A DNA stretch of 64,000 bases from assembly GCF_002953715.1 (NCBI RefSeq), contig NZ_CP025012.1:3286001-3350000 (forward strand), given 5' to 3'. Source of the stretch: Rhizobium leguminosarum. Lineage in GTDB: Bacteria; Pseudomonadota; Alphaproteobacteria; Rhizobiales; Rhizobiaceae. This document shows positions 36,224-44,688 of the stretch, piece by piece. A program made the position numbers and the translations under genes. The notes beneath the pieces are model-generated. The model was given only the letters and a program-made list of their open reading frames with translations. It had not been told where the DNA came from and made no database searches. The number at the start of each line of letters is the position of its first letter. Within the stretch, counting starts at the first letter, position 1.

Positions 36224-37162
36224 ATGACTGTAAAATCCATCCTGTCATTCCCGCCGCTCGCCGGCATGACCTACCCAAATCTCGATCAATCGGATCTGAT
36301 CCGGATCGTGGCCGGCCCTGAAGGCGTCGCCGAGGTGTCCGAGGCAGATAGATCGGCCGTGCGGGTTCTGATGACGAGCGCCACAAGAGGATGCAGCGCA
36401 GAGCTTGCCGATAAGCTGCCCAATCTGGGCTTTGTGGTTTCGCAGGGAGCTGGAAGTGACAAGATCGACATTCCGGGTCTTGAAAAGCGCGGCGTGCGGG
36501 TTCGTTGCGTTGGCGAGGCGTTGACCGACGACGTCGCTGATCTTGCCATGACGTTGACCATCATGCTCTGCCGCGATCTCGTCCGGGCGGATGCCTTTGC
36601 GCGGGGCGGCGAGTGGGAACGCGGTAGATTTGATGTCGGCGATAGCCCGGTCGGCATGACGATCGGCATCGGCGGGCTGAGCGGCCGCATTGGTCAAGCA
36701 ATCGCCGCGCGTGCCTCTGCCTCGAAAATGAAGATCGCGGGATTGAAAAGGGGATCGAACGAGGGTCTCGGCGCATCCCTTTACGACGGATGGGAGGCAC
36801 TGGCCGAAGCGAGCGATGTCCTCGTCCTGGCCGTTCCCGGCACAGCGGACCTCAAGCATGTGATCGGATCGCGAGAGCTTGCAGCTCTTGGGCCGAAAGG
36901 ACGGCTCATAAATGTCGGCCGCGGTAACCTCGTCGACACAGAAGCGCTCATCGTCGCTCTGGAGACTAAGGCGATCGCTGGTGCAGCGCTTGACGTTCTC
37001 GACACAGAACCAGTGATCCCTCCCCGGCTGGCGGCTTTGCCCAATGTGATCCTGACACCGCACATCGGCGGACAGACTTGGGGGCAGCGCTCTCGAGGTG
37101 CCCGGATCGCCGAGGATGAGGTCCTCGCATTTCTTGCGACCGCGCACCCGCTGCAGAACTAA
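36224..37162 (+). CDS. D-isomer-specific 2-hydroxyacid dehydrogenase
   Basis: A 312-residue NAD(P)-dependent dehydrogenase. The nucleotide turn GIGGLSGRIG lies at 148-157. Catalytic R233 (NVGRG), E262 (LDTEP) and H280 (TPHIGG) are all present. Family members reduce glyoxylate, hydroxypyruvate or similar 2-oxo acids. It heads a three-gene unit with an ALDH and a LysR regulator. Confidence 0.9.
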   Translation: MTVKSILSFPPLAGMTYPNLDQSDLIRIVAGPEGVAEVSEADRSAVRVLMTSATRGCSAELADKLPNLGFVVSQGAGSDKIDIPGLEKRGVRVRCVGEALTDDVADLAMTLTIMLCRDLVRADAFARGGEWERGRFDVGDSPVGMTIGIGGLSGRIGQAIAARASASKMKIAGLKRGSNEGLGASLYDGWEALAEASDVLVLAVPGTADLKHVIGSRELAALGPKGRLINVGRGNLVDTEALIVALETKAIAGAALDVLDTEPVIPPRLAALPNVILTPHIGGQTWGQRSRGARIAEDEVLAFLATAHPLQN

Positions 37163-37191
37163 CCTGCCTACATCAATCAGAGGCGAGATCG

Positions 37192-38676
37192 ATGCCGATC
37201 GATTTCCAAAGGACCGACGAAATGACTGACAAACATCAATACACTTACCCGAAAATTGGGCTCCTGATTGATGGAGAATGGATTTACGACCGCGAGGCGC
37301 TCTGCGACGTGGAAAACCCCAGTGACGAGTCGATCCTCGGCCAAGTGCCCAAGGCGACGGCACGGGATCTGCAGAACGCATTGGAATCGTCAGCGCGCGG
37401 TTTCGAGACGTGGCGTAAGACACCCCCAACGGCAAGGGCAGCGGTGATGCGACGCGCCGCGGCGCTTGTTCGTGAACGTGCAAAAGACATGGCACCAATC
37501 TTCACGGCTGAATCGGGGCGGACCTACGCTGAGGTCTTGGCCGAAATCGAGCGGTCCGCGACGTTCCTGGACTGGGACTCCGAAGAAATCCGCCGCCTGT
37601 ACGGCCGGATAGTGCCAACCGATCCGCCCATCCAGCAATTTGTGGTCCGCGAACCTGTTGGTCCAGTCGCAGCCTTTACGCCGTGGAACGTTCCGATGAG
37701 CGCTCCCTCCCGTAAGATCAGCGCGTCGCTGGCCGCCGGCTGCTCGATCATCCTCAAACCCGCCGAAGAAACCCCAGCAACGGCGTGCCTGTTCGCTCAG
37801 TGCTTCCTCGACGCCGGCCTTCCAAAGGGCGTTCTGAACGTCGTGTTCGGCGAACCCGACGAGGTGTCGCGCACGCTGGTCCTCTCGCCCATCACCAGGC
37901 TTGTTACGCTCACCGGTTCGATCAACGTGGGCAAGCACCTTACAAGACTGGCAGTCGAAACAATGAAGCCGGTCCTTATGGAGCTTGGCGGTCATGCGCC
38001 TGTTATCGTCGATGAGAACACCAATGCCGACGAGATCGCACAGCTGGCCGTGAATTGGAAGTTCAGGATGGCCGGGCAGTTTTGCTCCGCCCCCTCTCGT
38101 TTCCTGATCCATCGCTCGCGGTACGAGGATTTCGTCTCAAGCATCTCTGAAAAGGCAAGCAAGCTGAAGGTCGGCGATGGCTTTACCGAAGGTGTGCAGA
38201 TGGGTCCGCTCGCCAATCGACGGCGTTTGGCCGCCATGGCTGACCTCGTTGAGGATGCGGTTTCCCATGGGGCGAGAGTCACAACCGGCGGCAAGCGTGT
38301 CGGGAACCGTGGATGGTTCTATGAGCCCACGGTTTTGGCGGACGTGCCACTCGACGCCCGGGTCATGAGCGAGGAACCCTTCGGTCCGATCGCTCCGTGC
38401 ATGGCGGTGGATTCCATGGACGAAGCCCTGAAGATCAGCAACAGCCTCAGCATGGGGCTTGCCGCTTTCGTGTTCACCAACGACATGGAGCGCGCCGACT
38501 ATCTGTCGCGGGAGCTTCAGGTTGGATCGGTCGCCCTCAACGTCTTCACCAGTCCGGGGGGCGACGCGCCCTTCGGCGGCGTTCGCGAAAGCGGTATTGG
38601 CCGCGAGGGCGGAACGGAAATGTACCACAGCTATACGGTTGCGAAGACGATCGCGGAGCGTCGGGTAAAAGTTTGA
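37192..38676 (+). CDS. aldehyde dehydrogenase family protein
   Basis: A 494-residue ALDH: LMELGGHAPVIV (Glu), GQFCSAPSRFL (catalytic Cys), and the end GGVRESGIGREGG. Similar to succinate-semialdehyde-type dehydrogenases. ATG at 37192 has GAGGCGAG upstream; a second ATG at 37222 with AAAGGA is possible. It lies 29 bases after the 2-hydroxyacid dehydrogenase. Confidence 0.9.
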   Translation: MPIDFQRTDEMTDKHQYTYPKIGLLIDGEWIYDREALCDVENPSDESILGQVPKATARDLQNALESSARGFETWRKTPPTARAAVMRRAAALVRERAKDMAPIFTAESGRTYAEVLAEIERSATFLDWDSEEIRRLYGRIVPTDPPIQQFVVREPVGPVAAFTPWNVPMSAPSRKISASLAAGCSIILKPAEETPATACLFAQCFLDAGLPKGVLNVVFGEPDEVSRTLVLSPITRLVTLTGSINVGKHLTRLAVETMKPVLMELGGHAPVIVDENTNADEIAQLAVNWKFRMAGQFCSAPSRFLIHRSRYEDFVSSISEKASKLKVGDGFTEGVQMGPLANRRRLAAMADLVEDAVSHGARVTTGGKRVGNRGWFYEPTVLADVPLDARVMSEEPFGPIAPCMAVDSMDEALKISNSLSMGLAAFVFTNDMERADYLSRELQVGSVALNVFTSPGGDAPFGGVRESGIGREGGTEMYHSYTVAKTIAERRVKV

Positions 38677-38732
38677 TTTTCAAGCTCAAAGGCTTAGACT
38701 CATCTTCGAACCAATGGAGGTGAGTTCTAGCG

Positions 38733-39671
38733 ATGGCGCTTGAGATCGATCCCAAAAAGCTTCTCTATTTTGCCGCCGTCATCGAGCAAGGCAGCTTGAA
38801 TCGCGCGGCGCGCCAGTTGAGCGTGTCGCAGCCGGCCTTGTCGACATCGATGGATCGCCTGGAGGCCGAGCTTGGGATGCAACTTCTCGAGCGCGGCCCT
38901 AAAGGCATTGTCGCGACAAGGAAAGGCGACATCCTTTACTGTCATGCGCGTCTTATCAGGGAAGAGATTCAGCTCGCGGAACGGGACCTTTTGAACGCGG
39001 ACGATTGTCGGAGCGAGTCCATTCGCATCGGCAGCCTACCAAGCCTTGCCAGCAAAATCGTGCCGATGGCGCTCAGCAAATGGCGCGAGACCCACGAGGG
39101 CGGCCATCTCGAGGTCGTCGAAAACGCTCAAGTCGATCTTCTCACGGGTCTTCTTCGTCGCGATTTTGATTTCGTGATCGGGTTCACAAAGGTCTTCGAT
39201 ATGCTCGACGGCCTACGTCAGAGGGTCCTCTTCCGCGACACCCTGCGTGTGATCGCTGGAATAAACCATCCGCTGCGGGAATTGGAAACGCTTACCTGGG
39301 GCGATCTGGTGAAATATCCGTGGATCAGCCCAACGTCACGCAGGACACACACGGTCTTGGATCACATCATGCGGACCATGGACGCTCCCCTTCCCCAGAT
39401 TACGGTCTGCGGATCGGTGTCCTTGCTCAAGTCATTGGTGGCAGAGACCGAGCACTTGGCCCTGTTGCCGGCCCATGCTGTCCGCGAGGAGGTCGCCGAG
39501 CAAAGGCTCTACGAACTGCCTTTCTTCGATCCCACGCTCAATAGAGATATCGCGGTCTTTTTCCGTGAGGGTTACGTCATGGATCAGCCAAGGAAAGACC
39601 TTGTCGCGTGTGTGACCGAGGTTGGCATGGAGCTTTGCAGGGACAAGAAGTTGGACGAAGTTCCAGCTTAA
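38733..39671 (+). CDS. LysR family regulator, candidate regulator of the catabolic boxes
   Basis: A 312-residue LysR regulator. N-terminal helix-turn-helix (residues about 8-65: GSLNRAARQLSVSQPALSTS). The effector domain resembles the GbpR type that controls sugar uptake in rhizobia. It is the third gene of the 2-hydroxyacid dehydrogenase/ALDH unit, whose promoter holds catabolic box 5. A LysR protein would suit the boxes: inside TATAAC-N5-GTTATA lies ATAAC-N5-GTTAT, 15 bases with a T-N11-A core. This link is inferred. Confidence 0.9.
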   Translation: MALEIDPKKLLYFAAVIEQGSLNRAARQLSVSQPALSTSMDRLEAELGMQLLERGPKGIVATRKGDILYCHARLIREEIQLAERDLLNADDCRSESIRIGSLPSLASKIVPMALSKWRETHEGGHLEVVENAQVDLLTGLLRRDFDFVIGFTKVFDMLDGLRQRVLFRDTLRVIAGINHPLRELETLTWGDLVKYPWISPTSRRTHTVLDHIMRTMDAPLPQITVCGSVSLLKSLVAETEHLALLPAHAVREEVAEQRLYELPFFDPTLNRDIAVFFREGYVMDQPRKDLVACVTEVGMELCRDKKLDEVPA

Positions 39672-39799
39672 CGCCATCATGCGCAACCGCCCCTCCCCAA
39701 CCGAGACCGAGTGAGCTTCAGCGTCCCGTCTGCGGGTTCTGTAGCGGAGCCGTTTGGCCTTGATGCTGAAAGTTGAGCTATCGTTGGCTCGACGAAAGT

Positions 39800-40255
39800 T
39801 TAGGCACGTTCGATGCGGACCGAGAAATTTCCTCGAATGCGCAGCGGATCAAAGCCATCCTCGAACCGACCGAGACGGATCAGGCCATCCCATTTGTAGC
39901 CGCCATAGAAAAGCGCCAGATTCCCCCACGGCTTGAAATAGCAGAGGTCTCCGGGTCGCTCGTTATCAAAGGGCCCACTTCCCTCTTCGGTTAGCTTTCT
40001 GGGTAGCCGAACGATTTTTTCGTTATGACTGTAGTCCTCGATTGTGAGGTCCAAAGGCAACATCGATGCGAAGTCCCCCGCGGGCGGACTGTCGTCGAGT
40101 GTGGCGGTCATTGTGGAGTCGCCAAAGGTAAATCTCACCCGTACAGCAGTCGAACTGTTTCCGTTGACCTGGGCAGGTTGTTGGCCGAGTCCAGCATTTG
40201 GTACGGTCATGGCGGCACCTATCCCGAGAAGAATGTTTCTGCGACGAGTAATCAT
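39800..40255 (-). CDS. exported cyclophilin-like fold protein
   Basis: A 151-residue protein with a Tat-like signal (TRRRNILLGIGAAM) and the cyclophilin-like fold 2 seen in a family of small bacterial proteins (FTFGDSTMTATLDDSPPAGD; RPGDLCYFKPWGNLALFYGG). These lack proline isomerase residues. The start at 40255 overlaps the MFS stop by the four bases ATGA, so the two are translationally coupled. The role is not known. Confidence 0.85.
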   Translation of the reverse strand: MITRRRNILLGIGAAMTVPNAGLGQQPAQVNGNSSTAVRVRFTFGDSTMTATLDDSPPAGDFASMLPLDLTIEDYSHNEKIVRLPRKLTEEGSGPFDNERPGDLCYFKPWGNLALFYGGYKWDGLIRLGRFEDGFDPLRIRGNFSVRIERA

Positions 40256-41454
40256 GGCTTCACCGTTGCACGCCATACGAGGACCGCAAACATAGACGAC
40301 CCAACGAGAGTGACCGCAGCGAACAGAAAAGTAGTTTGCCAGCCCGCTCCATCAAACAGCACCCCACCCAACGAAGCGCCGAACGTGATGGCGAGCTGGA
40401 TTGTCGCAACCTGAAGGCCGCCCCCCGCCTCCGCGTCATCAGGCATCGCTCTGGTAAGCCATGTCCCCCAACCAACGGGTACCGCCGTCCCCAAGAGTCC
40501 CCAGCCTACAAGAAGAATTGCTGTGATCGGAACTGAGGTGCCGAAAGCCACCAGACCTACGGCGACTGCTGCCATGGCAATCGGAACTACGCTCAGAACG
40601 CTGAATAGCCGGGTCTGCAGCAAACCACTGATTAAGTAGGTCCCCGCAACGCCCGCCAATCCCATCAGCAGGAGGAGAAGCGAAAGGGTCGACACAGATA
40701 CCGCCGTCACAGTCTCTAGAAAGGGTCGGAGATACGTGAACAGCGCGAACTGTCCGGCGAACAGCAGGGTAATGGACGCCATCCCGAGAGCCACCTGTTT
40801 ACGCCGGAGCAATCTGATGACGTGTGGCGGCCCCTCTCTCTTCCGTGGCGGGAGGGACGGAAGGCTGACCCATTGCCAAACAAGCGAAAGCAACGCGAGC
40901 GGGACAACAGCAAAGAACGCGCCACGCCACCCGACATAGCTCCCCAGCATGCTCCCCAAAGGCGCTGAGATCGTTGCCGCGATGGCATTGCCAGCGTTGA
41001 GCGTGGCCAGCGCTTTGGGAACCGAGCCGGCAGGGACTAGGCGCATGACTATGGCGGTGGACATGGACCAGAAACCGCCGATGGCGACGCCCAGAAGAGC
41101 GCGTCCGACCATCAGAACTGAGTAGTATTGCGCAAAGGTGACGACCAGCCCCGAGATCACAAGGATTAGCGACAGCGATACCAACACGAGGCGTCGGTCG
41201 ATCCTGCGGGTGAAGTTCGACACGAAGAGGCTGGTGACAACCGCGAAGATGCCGGAGACCGATATCGCCTGACCAGCGCGACCGTCGGTGATCCCGAGGT
41301 CGCCAGCTATAGGTGACAGCAGGCTGACTGGCATAAACTCAGAAGCGATCAGCACCGCGACGCAGAGGGCCATTGCGAAAACCGCACCCCATGCCGCAGG
41401 AGCTGCTTGGGACTCGGGATGGATGCTGGATTCGATTACAGATTGATGTGTCAT
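40252..41454 (-). CDS. MFS transporter (arabinose/drug efflux type)
   Basis: A 400-residue major facilitator with about 12 membrane segments. Marks: ASEFMPVSLLSPIAGDLGITDGRAGQAIS at the start and NFTRRIDRRLVLV in the 2-3 loop, typical of the sugar-efflux/AraJ group. The ribosome binding site GAGGA lies directly next to the ATG, which is unusually close. It is coupled to the cyclophilin-like gene. A remnant of a LysR regulator lies upstream on the other strand. Confidence 0.88.
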   Translation of the reverse strand: MTHQSVIESSIHPESQAAPAAWGAVFAMALCVAVLIASEFMPVSLLSPIAGDLGITDGRAGQAISVSGIFAVVTSLFVSNFTRRIDRRLVLVSLSLILVISGLVVTFAQYYSVLMVGRALLGVAIGGFWSMSTAIVMRLVPAGSVPKALATLNAGNAIAATISAPLGSMLGSYVGWRGAFFAVVPLALLSLVWQWVSLPSLPPRKREGPPHVIRLLRRKQVALGMASITLLFAGQFALFTYLRPFLETVTAVSVSTLSLLLLLMGLAGVAGTYLISGLLQTRLFSVLSVVPIAMAAVAVGLVAFGTSVPITAILLVGWGLLGTAVPVGWGTWLTRAMPDDAEAGGGLQVATIQLAITFGASLGGVLFDGAGWQTTFLFAAVTLVGSSMFAVLVWRATVKP

Positions 41455-41654
41455 TCCTCAAAGGTAAGCCAGGCGACGTTATTTGATTACCCGCTGCAAT
41501 TCGCTTGTACTTATCGATGACAGTCATCAATCGGCGTCATCGCTAGGCAAGTTGTGGGGTGAAAGTTGAACGAGGCGGTGTCGAGAACACCGGCCAAGAT
41601 CAGAAAAGGGACCGAAAAGACGGTGAGCCCTGAAGTTGGCAACGTCAGAGTCTG

Positions 41655-41833
41655 TGGTCGCGGGTCACATCGAACGTGGAGAACTGACCCAAGTGCTCGA
41701 TGATTGATGTCCATTGTTCGAGGGATACGACTTCTACTATCCCAACCGCAGGCAGGACAATCCTGCGCTCTCACTAAAAGCGGGTTCCCTGCGGTCCAAA
41801 GTCGGACAGGAACCAATGCGCCAGGCACAATAA
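41655..41833 (+). pseudogene. LysR regulator, C-terminal remnant
   Basis: The frame reads GHIERGELTQVLDD, a TGA, then CPLFEGYDFYYPNRRQDN and PALSL, which is the conserved C-terminal end of LysR regulators (usual form VLDDWCPxFxGYxLYYPSRRQ). The TGA stands exactly where Trp (TGG) is expected, a single-base change. The N-terminal DNA-binding part is not found upstream. It lies divergent from the MFS gene, the normal place for that gene's regulator. Confidence 0.7.
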
Positions 41834-41861
41834 TGCCGGCGTGACGGGTCACGCCGGCATT
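41832..41861. terminator. strong hairpin terminator, likely bidirectional
   Basis: A perfect 13-pair stem, AATGCCGGCGTGA, loop CGGG, TCACGCCGGCATT, flanked by TTT on the plus side and ATTATT on the minus side. It lies nine bases after the cupin stop (minus strand) and would end that gene. Confidence 0.85.
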
Positions 41862-41869
41862 TTGCGTTA

Positions 41870-42709
41870 TCAGAACTTTGGCAGCGTAACCGAGAAGAAC
41901 AGGGAATCTTCGTTCGCCTTGATGTCAATCGGAGCGTCGGACGGCAGCAGTTCAATGGCCGTCTTGTCGCCATAGGTCTTTCCGTTGACGGTGATATTGC
42001 CCTTGCTCATGAAAAGCACTTCGATCTGGGACCGGGTGCCCGTGTTGAACGTTGCGCCGCCGTCGACCTTCACGAAGCCGATCTTGGTATCGCGTTCGGT
42101 GAACGTGCCCAGGAGCTTCTTGGATACGCCGGACGTCCCGGTCTCGATCCAATCGTACGATTCCGGGTCCATCATGACGACGTCGTCGTACCGCGGCTTG
42201 GCAAGAACCATCTTCTTACCCATGGCTTCTTCGTAGCAAGCCGTCGCGCCGTCCACGTTGTGCTTCTGACCCTTGTCGTCGATCCAGGTGAAGATGCCGT
42301 CCTTGAACTCGCCCTTGGCCTTGAGAGCCTCATTCGCTTCTTCCCGACGCGGCGTGCTGAGGAAGCCTTCTCCGCTCGCGCCACCGAACTGGATCACCAT
42401 CATTTCGAGGCCTTCCGGACGATCCTGCGGCCCGTAGTGGACGCTTTCCGGGAAGTACGCGACGGAGCCTTCGCCCATGATCTTGTGCGGCGACGCCGGA
42501 TACTTGCCCTTTAGGACATAACGGATTTGATCGAAGTTGTGGCGATGGCGTGGGGTACCCCAACCGCCGGAGCCCGTGAGGCCTACGTTGAGCAGGTAGT
42601 TGTTCGGAGAGCCATCCTCTCCTTGCAGCAGGAACTTCTGATCGAGCTTGCCTACACGCATTGATCCGACTGCACCGCCCTCTGCACTAGCTACATCTGA
42701 AATACGCAT
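41870..42709 (-). CDS. cupin domain protein (double cupin)
   Basis: A 279-residue protein with two cupin-like halves. The first has the metal motif RHRHNFDQIRYVLKGKY followed by GEGSVAYFPESVHYGPQ. The second (about 195-275) has GGATFNTGTRSQIEVLFMS. The family includes sugar-acid isomerases, dioxygenases and decarboxylases. It lies divergent from the nine-gene operon across catabolic box 6, so a role in the same pathway is likely. The reaction cannot be told. Confidence 0.8.
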   Translation of the reverse strand: MRISDVASAEGGAVGSMRVGKLDQKFLLQGEDGSPNNYLLNVGLTGSGGWGTPRHRHNFDQIRYVLKGKYPASPHKIMGEGSVAYFPESVHYGPQDRPEGLEMMVIQFGGASGEGFLSTPRREEANEALKAKGEFKDGIFTWIDDKGQKHNVDGATACYEEAMGKKMVLAKPRYDDVVMMDPESYDWIETGTSGVSKKLLGTFTERDTKIGFVKVDGGATFNTGTRSQIEVLFMSKGNITVNGKTYGDKTAIELLPSDAPIDIKANEDSLFFSVTLPKF

Positions 42710-42802
42710 CTTTCACTCCTCTCTTGTCTTCGGTGAAAACCGTCCGGTTAACTCCAGATAATAGAAAAGTGGGTCGCTCCGTAATCCTCCCCAAAATCGA
42801 GC

Positions 42803-42819
42803 TATAACATCTTGTTATT
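42803..42819. promoter_or_regulatory. catabolic box 6 (TATAAC-N5-GTTATT)
   Basis: One mismatch from the shared palindrome, with ATCTT in the middle. It stands between the cupin gene (93 bases) and the nine-gene sugar-acid operon (125 bases to the chosen HpcH start, 80 to the alternative). Confidence 0.65.
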
Positions 42820-42944
42820 ACTCTGGGCCCTCGCCCCGCCGGCGCTCTTGATCGCGGTCATGGTTGCCTGCACAACCTTAGCACAGCCAAACGGCACGAA
42901 TGATGAAGTCAGAACGCGAGACCCTCGCGAGTTTGGAATTCCAT

Positions 42945-43733
42945 ATGCATCCGATCGAAACGCCTATCAAAAACCTGATGAAGACACGCATGAACGCCGG
43001 CGAGGTAGCCGTTGGCATGATCGTGCGCATCGTCCGCGGCGTCGAGATCGCAGCGATTGCCCACAGCGCGGGCTTCGACTGCCTCTATATCGACCTGGAG
43101 CACAACAGTTTCTCGCTCGAGACCGTCAGCCAGATCAGTATCACGGCGGCCGCACTTGGGGTGACGCCGCTTGTTCGTGTAGCCGGGCACAACAAGGCCG
43201 ACATCAGCCGCACCCTCGAAACAGGAGCGCAGGGCGTGATCGTCCCTCACGTGGAAACCCGGGCTCAAGCGGAAGACATCGTCGAAGCGGCATTGTTCGC
43301 GCCCAAGGGTGATCGATCGCTCCTCGCGACCAACGCCCATACGCTTTTTCGAGGGGGACCGGCTGCCGAAACCATGGCGAAGATGAATGAAGCGACTTTG
43401 GTCGTTGGGATGATCGAGTCCGTAAACGCCGTTGAGAATGCGGCGGACATCGCGTCGGTGGACGGCATGGACATGCTTCTCGTGGGCACCAACGACCTCT
43501 GCAACTCCTTGGGCATTCCCGGCCAGCTCGATAGCCCGAGAGTCATGGAGGCCTACAAGCACGTCCTTGAGGTCTGCAGTGCGAAGGGCAAGCACCTGGG
43601 AGTGGGCGGGCTCAACACGCGTCCTGAAATCGCGAAGGAAATCCTCCGCATGGGCGCGCGGTATGTCTCGACGGGCAGTGACACAGGCTTCCTGACGAAC
43701 ACGGCGATAGCAACGGCCGCTTCGTTTCGCTGA
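42945..43733 (+). CDS. HpcH/HpaI aldolase family protein
   Basis: A 262-residue class II-type pyruvate aldolase of the HpcH/HpaI family. Marks: CLYIDLEHNSFS (catalytic His), GVIVPHVETRAQAE, metal Glu in GMIESVNAVEN and metal Asp in GTNDLCNSLG. The family cleaves 2-keto-3-deoxy sugar acids or hydroxylated oxo-acids to pyruvate plus an aldehyde. ATG 42945 gives the usual length; 42900 is the alternative. First gene of a nine-gene operon. Confidence 0.9.
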   Translation: MHPIETPIKNLMKTRMNAGEVAVGMIVRIVRGVEIAAIAHSAGFDCLYIDLEHNSFSLETVSQISITAAALGVTPLVRVAGHNKADISRTLETGAQGVIVPHVETRAQAEDIVEAALFAPKGDRSLLATNAHTLFRGGPAAETMAKMNEATLVVGMIESVNAVENAADIASVDGMDMLLVGTNDLCNSLGIPGQLDSPRVMEAYKHVLEVCSAKGKHLGVGGLNTRPEIAKEILRMGARYVSTGSDTGFLTNTAIATAASFR

Positions 43734-43838
43734 GCCCAACAAGAACATAGCCGTCCAGTTGGCGGCCTGAGGAATCACATCTCGATCCATTGGACCGCAA
43801 AGCGAAAGTCCAGTTGGAAAGTCTATCGGAGGACTATC

Positions 43839-44663
43839 GTGAACATTGGAACCGCCTCGAACAACGTTGCTTCCGCTCTCCTGGCCGAAGCTCGAGATTT
43901 CAGCGTTAAAGACCGGGTCGTCCTCGTGACTGGTTCCGGCCAAGGTATCGGCCGCGAACTCGCCCGACAGTTCGCCGCTGCGGGAGCGATAGCTGTCATC
44001 GCCGACCTCAGCATAACCAACTCCGAAAACGTCGCGAAAGAGATCTCGGAGGCCGGCGGCAGGTCGTTGGCGTTGTCGGTGGACGTCTCCCAGAAGGACT
44101 CTGTCGATGCGATGGTCGCTGCGGTTAAGAAGGAATTCGGCCGCATCGATGTCCTGGTCAACAACGCTTCCCTCTTCTCTGCACTCGTAAAACGCCCGTT
44201 CGATGAAATACCGGAGTCGGAATGGCAGAAGGTAATGGACGTCAATGTGAACGGCGTCTTCTTCTGTGCTGCCGCTGCAGCGCCCGGAATGCGGGACCGC
44301 GGATTTGGTCGCATCATCAACATCTCTTCCGCCTCCGTCCATCGGGGAACGAAGAACTACCTGCATTACGTGACGTCGAAGTCGGCCCTCATCGGGATGA
44401 CCAACTCGCTCGCCCGTGAGCTTGGGCCGTTTGGCGTCACCGCTAACTGCATTCGTCCCGGCACCGTCGCGACCGAGGTGGCAGAGCGCAAAGCCGGCCT
44501 GACTCAGGAAATCCTTCAGCGAAACATCGATCTCCAATGCATACCACGCACCATCGTCCCCTCGGACCTGGTTGGTATCACGATGTTCCTCGCCTCGCCG
44601 GCAGCGTCTTTCATCACCGGGCAGACTATCGCTTGCGACGGTGGTTACACACATAGCTTCTGA
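43839..44663 (+). CDS. short-chain dehydrogenase/reductase
   Basis: A 274-residue SDR with TGSGQGIG, NNAS (VNNASLFS), NISSASV and YVTSK, ending ACDGGYTHSF. GTG start at 43839 behind CGGAGG. It lies 105 bases after the aldolase gene and 25 before the ALDH. Substrate unknown. Confidence 0.9.
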   Translation: MNIGTASNNVASALLAEARDFSVKDRVVLVTGSGQGIGRELARQFAAAGAIAVIADLSITNSENVAKEISEAGGRSLALSVDVSQKDSVDAMVAAVKKEFGRIDVLVNNASLFSALVKRPFDEIPESEWQKVMDVNVNGVFFCAAAAAPGMRDRGFGRIINISSASVHRGTKNYLHYVTSKSALIGMTNSLARELGPFGVTANCIRPGTVATEVAERKAGLTQEILQRNIDLQCIPRTIVPSDLVGITMFLASPAASFITGQTIACDGGYTHSF

Positions 44664-44688
44664 TCGGTCGATCAAGCGGAGTAAGTTG

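Noticed and set aside
36245..37498. A 417-codon minus-strand frame opposite the 2-hydroxyacid dehydrogenase and ALDH
   Set aside because: Overlaps two genes with intact catalytic residues; the translation is Ser/Arg-rich without family marks.
42909..44675. A 588-codon open frame on the minus strand across the aldolase and SDR genes
   Set aside because: It is antisense to two genes with clear active-site motifs, is rich in Arg, His and Asp typical of shadow frames, and has no domain.
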